A stretch of DNA of 5,099 nt from Clostridia bacterium. Lineage in GTDB: Bacteria; Bacillota; Clostridia; UMGS1883. Positions within the stretch are counted from its first letter, which is position 1. Each line of letters opens with the position of its first letter. Made by a program: the position numbers and the translations under genes. This document shows positions 4,633 to 5,099 of the stretch, in pieces. The stretch is from positions 1 through 5,099 of the forward strand of contig JAFSBF010000224.1 of NCBI GenBank assembly GCA_017441965.1, given 5' to 3'. The notes below the pieces were generated by a model. The model was given only the letters and a program-made list of their open reading frames with translations. It ran no database searches and had not been told where the DNA came from.

Positions 4633-4660
4633 TTATATACCATTGAAAAGAATTTTACAA
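4632..4660 (-). promoter_or_regulatory. Sigma-A promoter of the DUF1858 gene
   Basis: On the minus strand a -35 TTGTAA (4660-4655) is followed after 17 bp by a perfect -10 TATAAT (4637-4632). Transcription should start near 4625, giving a leader of about 60 nt. The -35 lies only 6 bp beyond the stop codon of the upstream minus-strand gene, with no terminator between them, so read-through from that gene is also possible. Confidence 0.75.
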
Positions 4661-4666
4661 GATATT

Positions 4667-5099
4667 TTAATTAAACTTTCCTGAAAAATCTTTTTCGGGG
4701 AATAGTGCTTCTATTTCTTCCTTTGTCATTCGTGTAAGGAAGAGATAATCCTTATTTGCCTCATCCTTAATCTGGTAGACGCAATAACGCTCGTCCCGAT
4801 TTATATATCTGCTTGGTGCAGTGTGTGCATATTCAATTATTCTTTCAAGGTCTTCCTGATTTTCAAGCTTTATAATATCACTTTCTTTCTTCTTGGAAGT
4901 TGCGCTCTCTCCTGCTGCTATATCAAGTGCTTCGCCTACGAAGGGAAGTCTTTGCCCATCCTTACAGATGTATATAAAGCCCTCATTATTTATTTTCACC
5001 AAATCCCAGTAGCCGTTATCCTTTATCCACTGCACTGTGCGCTTGTAATTTGGGTTTATATTAAGATGCAGATATCTTACCTTTATACGCTTTCCGTCA
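4667..5099 (-). CDS. Unrecognised protein, 3' part only (runs off the right edge)
   Basis: The reading frame is open from the window's right edge to a TAA at 4667-4669, giving 143 complete codons at the C-terminal end. The family was not recognised. A GTG at 5035 could begin a 122-residue product. No ribosome site precedes it, however, and the frame continues without a stop to the edge (DGKRIKVRYLHLNINPNY just before it), so the gene most likely starts outside the window. The visible part is soluble and charged, without membrane segments. A region with aromatic residues and beta-strand character (WIKDNGYWDLVKINNEGFIY, then ICKDGQRLPF) leads to a Lys/Ser-rich linker (ESATSKKKES). The C-terminal part is mixed helix/strand (NQEDLERIIEYAHTAPSRY ... 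DYLFLTRMTKEEIEALFPEKDFS). No catalytic motif or cysteine pair stands out. It lies on the same strand as the DUF1858 gene, about 100 bp upstream of its start. Confidence 0.7.
   Translation of the reverse strand, partial: DGKRIKVRYLHLNINPNYKRTVQWIKDNGYWDLVKINNEGFIYICKDGQRLPFVGEALDIAAGESATSKKKESDIIKLENQEDLERIIEYAHTAPSRYINRDERYCVYQIKDEANKDYLFLTRMTKEEIEALFPEKDFSGKFN

Noticed and set aside
4566..4643. N-terminal extension of the DUF1858 protein to 4643
   Set aside because: It would be encoded by the promoter -10 region and palindrome, and lies upstream of a near-perfect ribosome site for the internal ATG.

Overview
The window looks like chromosomal DNA of a low-GC, endospore-lineage Firmicute, most likely an anaerobic Clostridia member close to Ruminococcaceae/Oscillospiraceae. 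The reasons are a full-length Spo0A, strong AGGAGG-type ribosome binding sites, vegetative promoters close to consensus, a clostridial-type short SerA with an ACT domain, and a small DUF1858-type CxxC protein. The assignment is an inference from gene content and sequence style; no marker gene such as rRNA is present.

Layout, left to right. Positions 1-104 hold the spo0A promoter (TTGCAA-17-TAATAT with an extended -10) and four copies of a TTACCA hexamer whose starts are spaced 11, 11 and 33 bp apart. Then comes a three-gene plus-strand operon: spo0A (105-908), a 116-aa TSUP-family half-transporter overlapping it in a TGATG junction (908-1258), and a second half-transporter of about 125 aa (1267-1644, or 1255-1644 from an overlapping GTG). 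A 16-bp-stem terminator ends this operon, and its stem contains the last codons of the second transporter gene. A perfect-consensus promoter (TTGACA-17-TATAAT) then drives serC (1777-2856) and, after a 100-bp palindromic repeat-like element (2860-2959), serA (2986-4155). These are the first two enzymes of serine biosynthesis from 3-phosphoglycerate, in the order SerA then SerC. No serB is in view, and the 5' leader of serC is too short for a T-box.

Positions 4156-4361 carry no gene but are dense in secondary structure: four successive hairpins, one GC-rich and asymmetric, then a bidirectional terminator (4315-4355) shared with the convergent genes on the right. On the minus strand are a 67-aa DUF1858/hybrid-cluster-associated type CxxC protein (4362-4565), with its own promoter and a 50-bp near-perfect palindrome across its transcription start and leader, and upstream of it the 3' part of an unrecognised gene (4667 to the right edge) that stays open through the end of the window.

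The genes are ordinary core functions: sporulation control, an anion-type transporter and serine synthesis. I did not find evidence of a new defence or mobile system. What merits a second look is in the non-coding DNA (the phased hexamer array, three separate palindromic structures and the hairpin cluster) and in the coupling of a split transporter to the sporulation master regulator.
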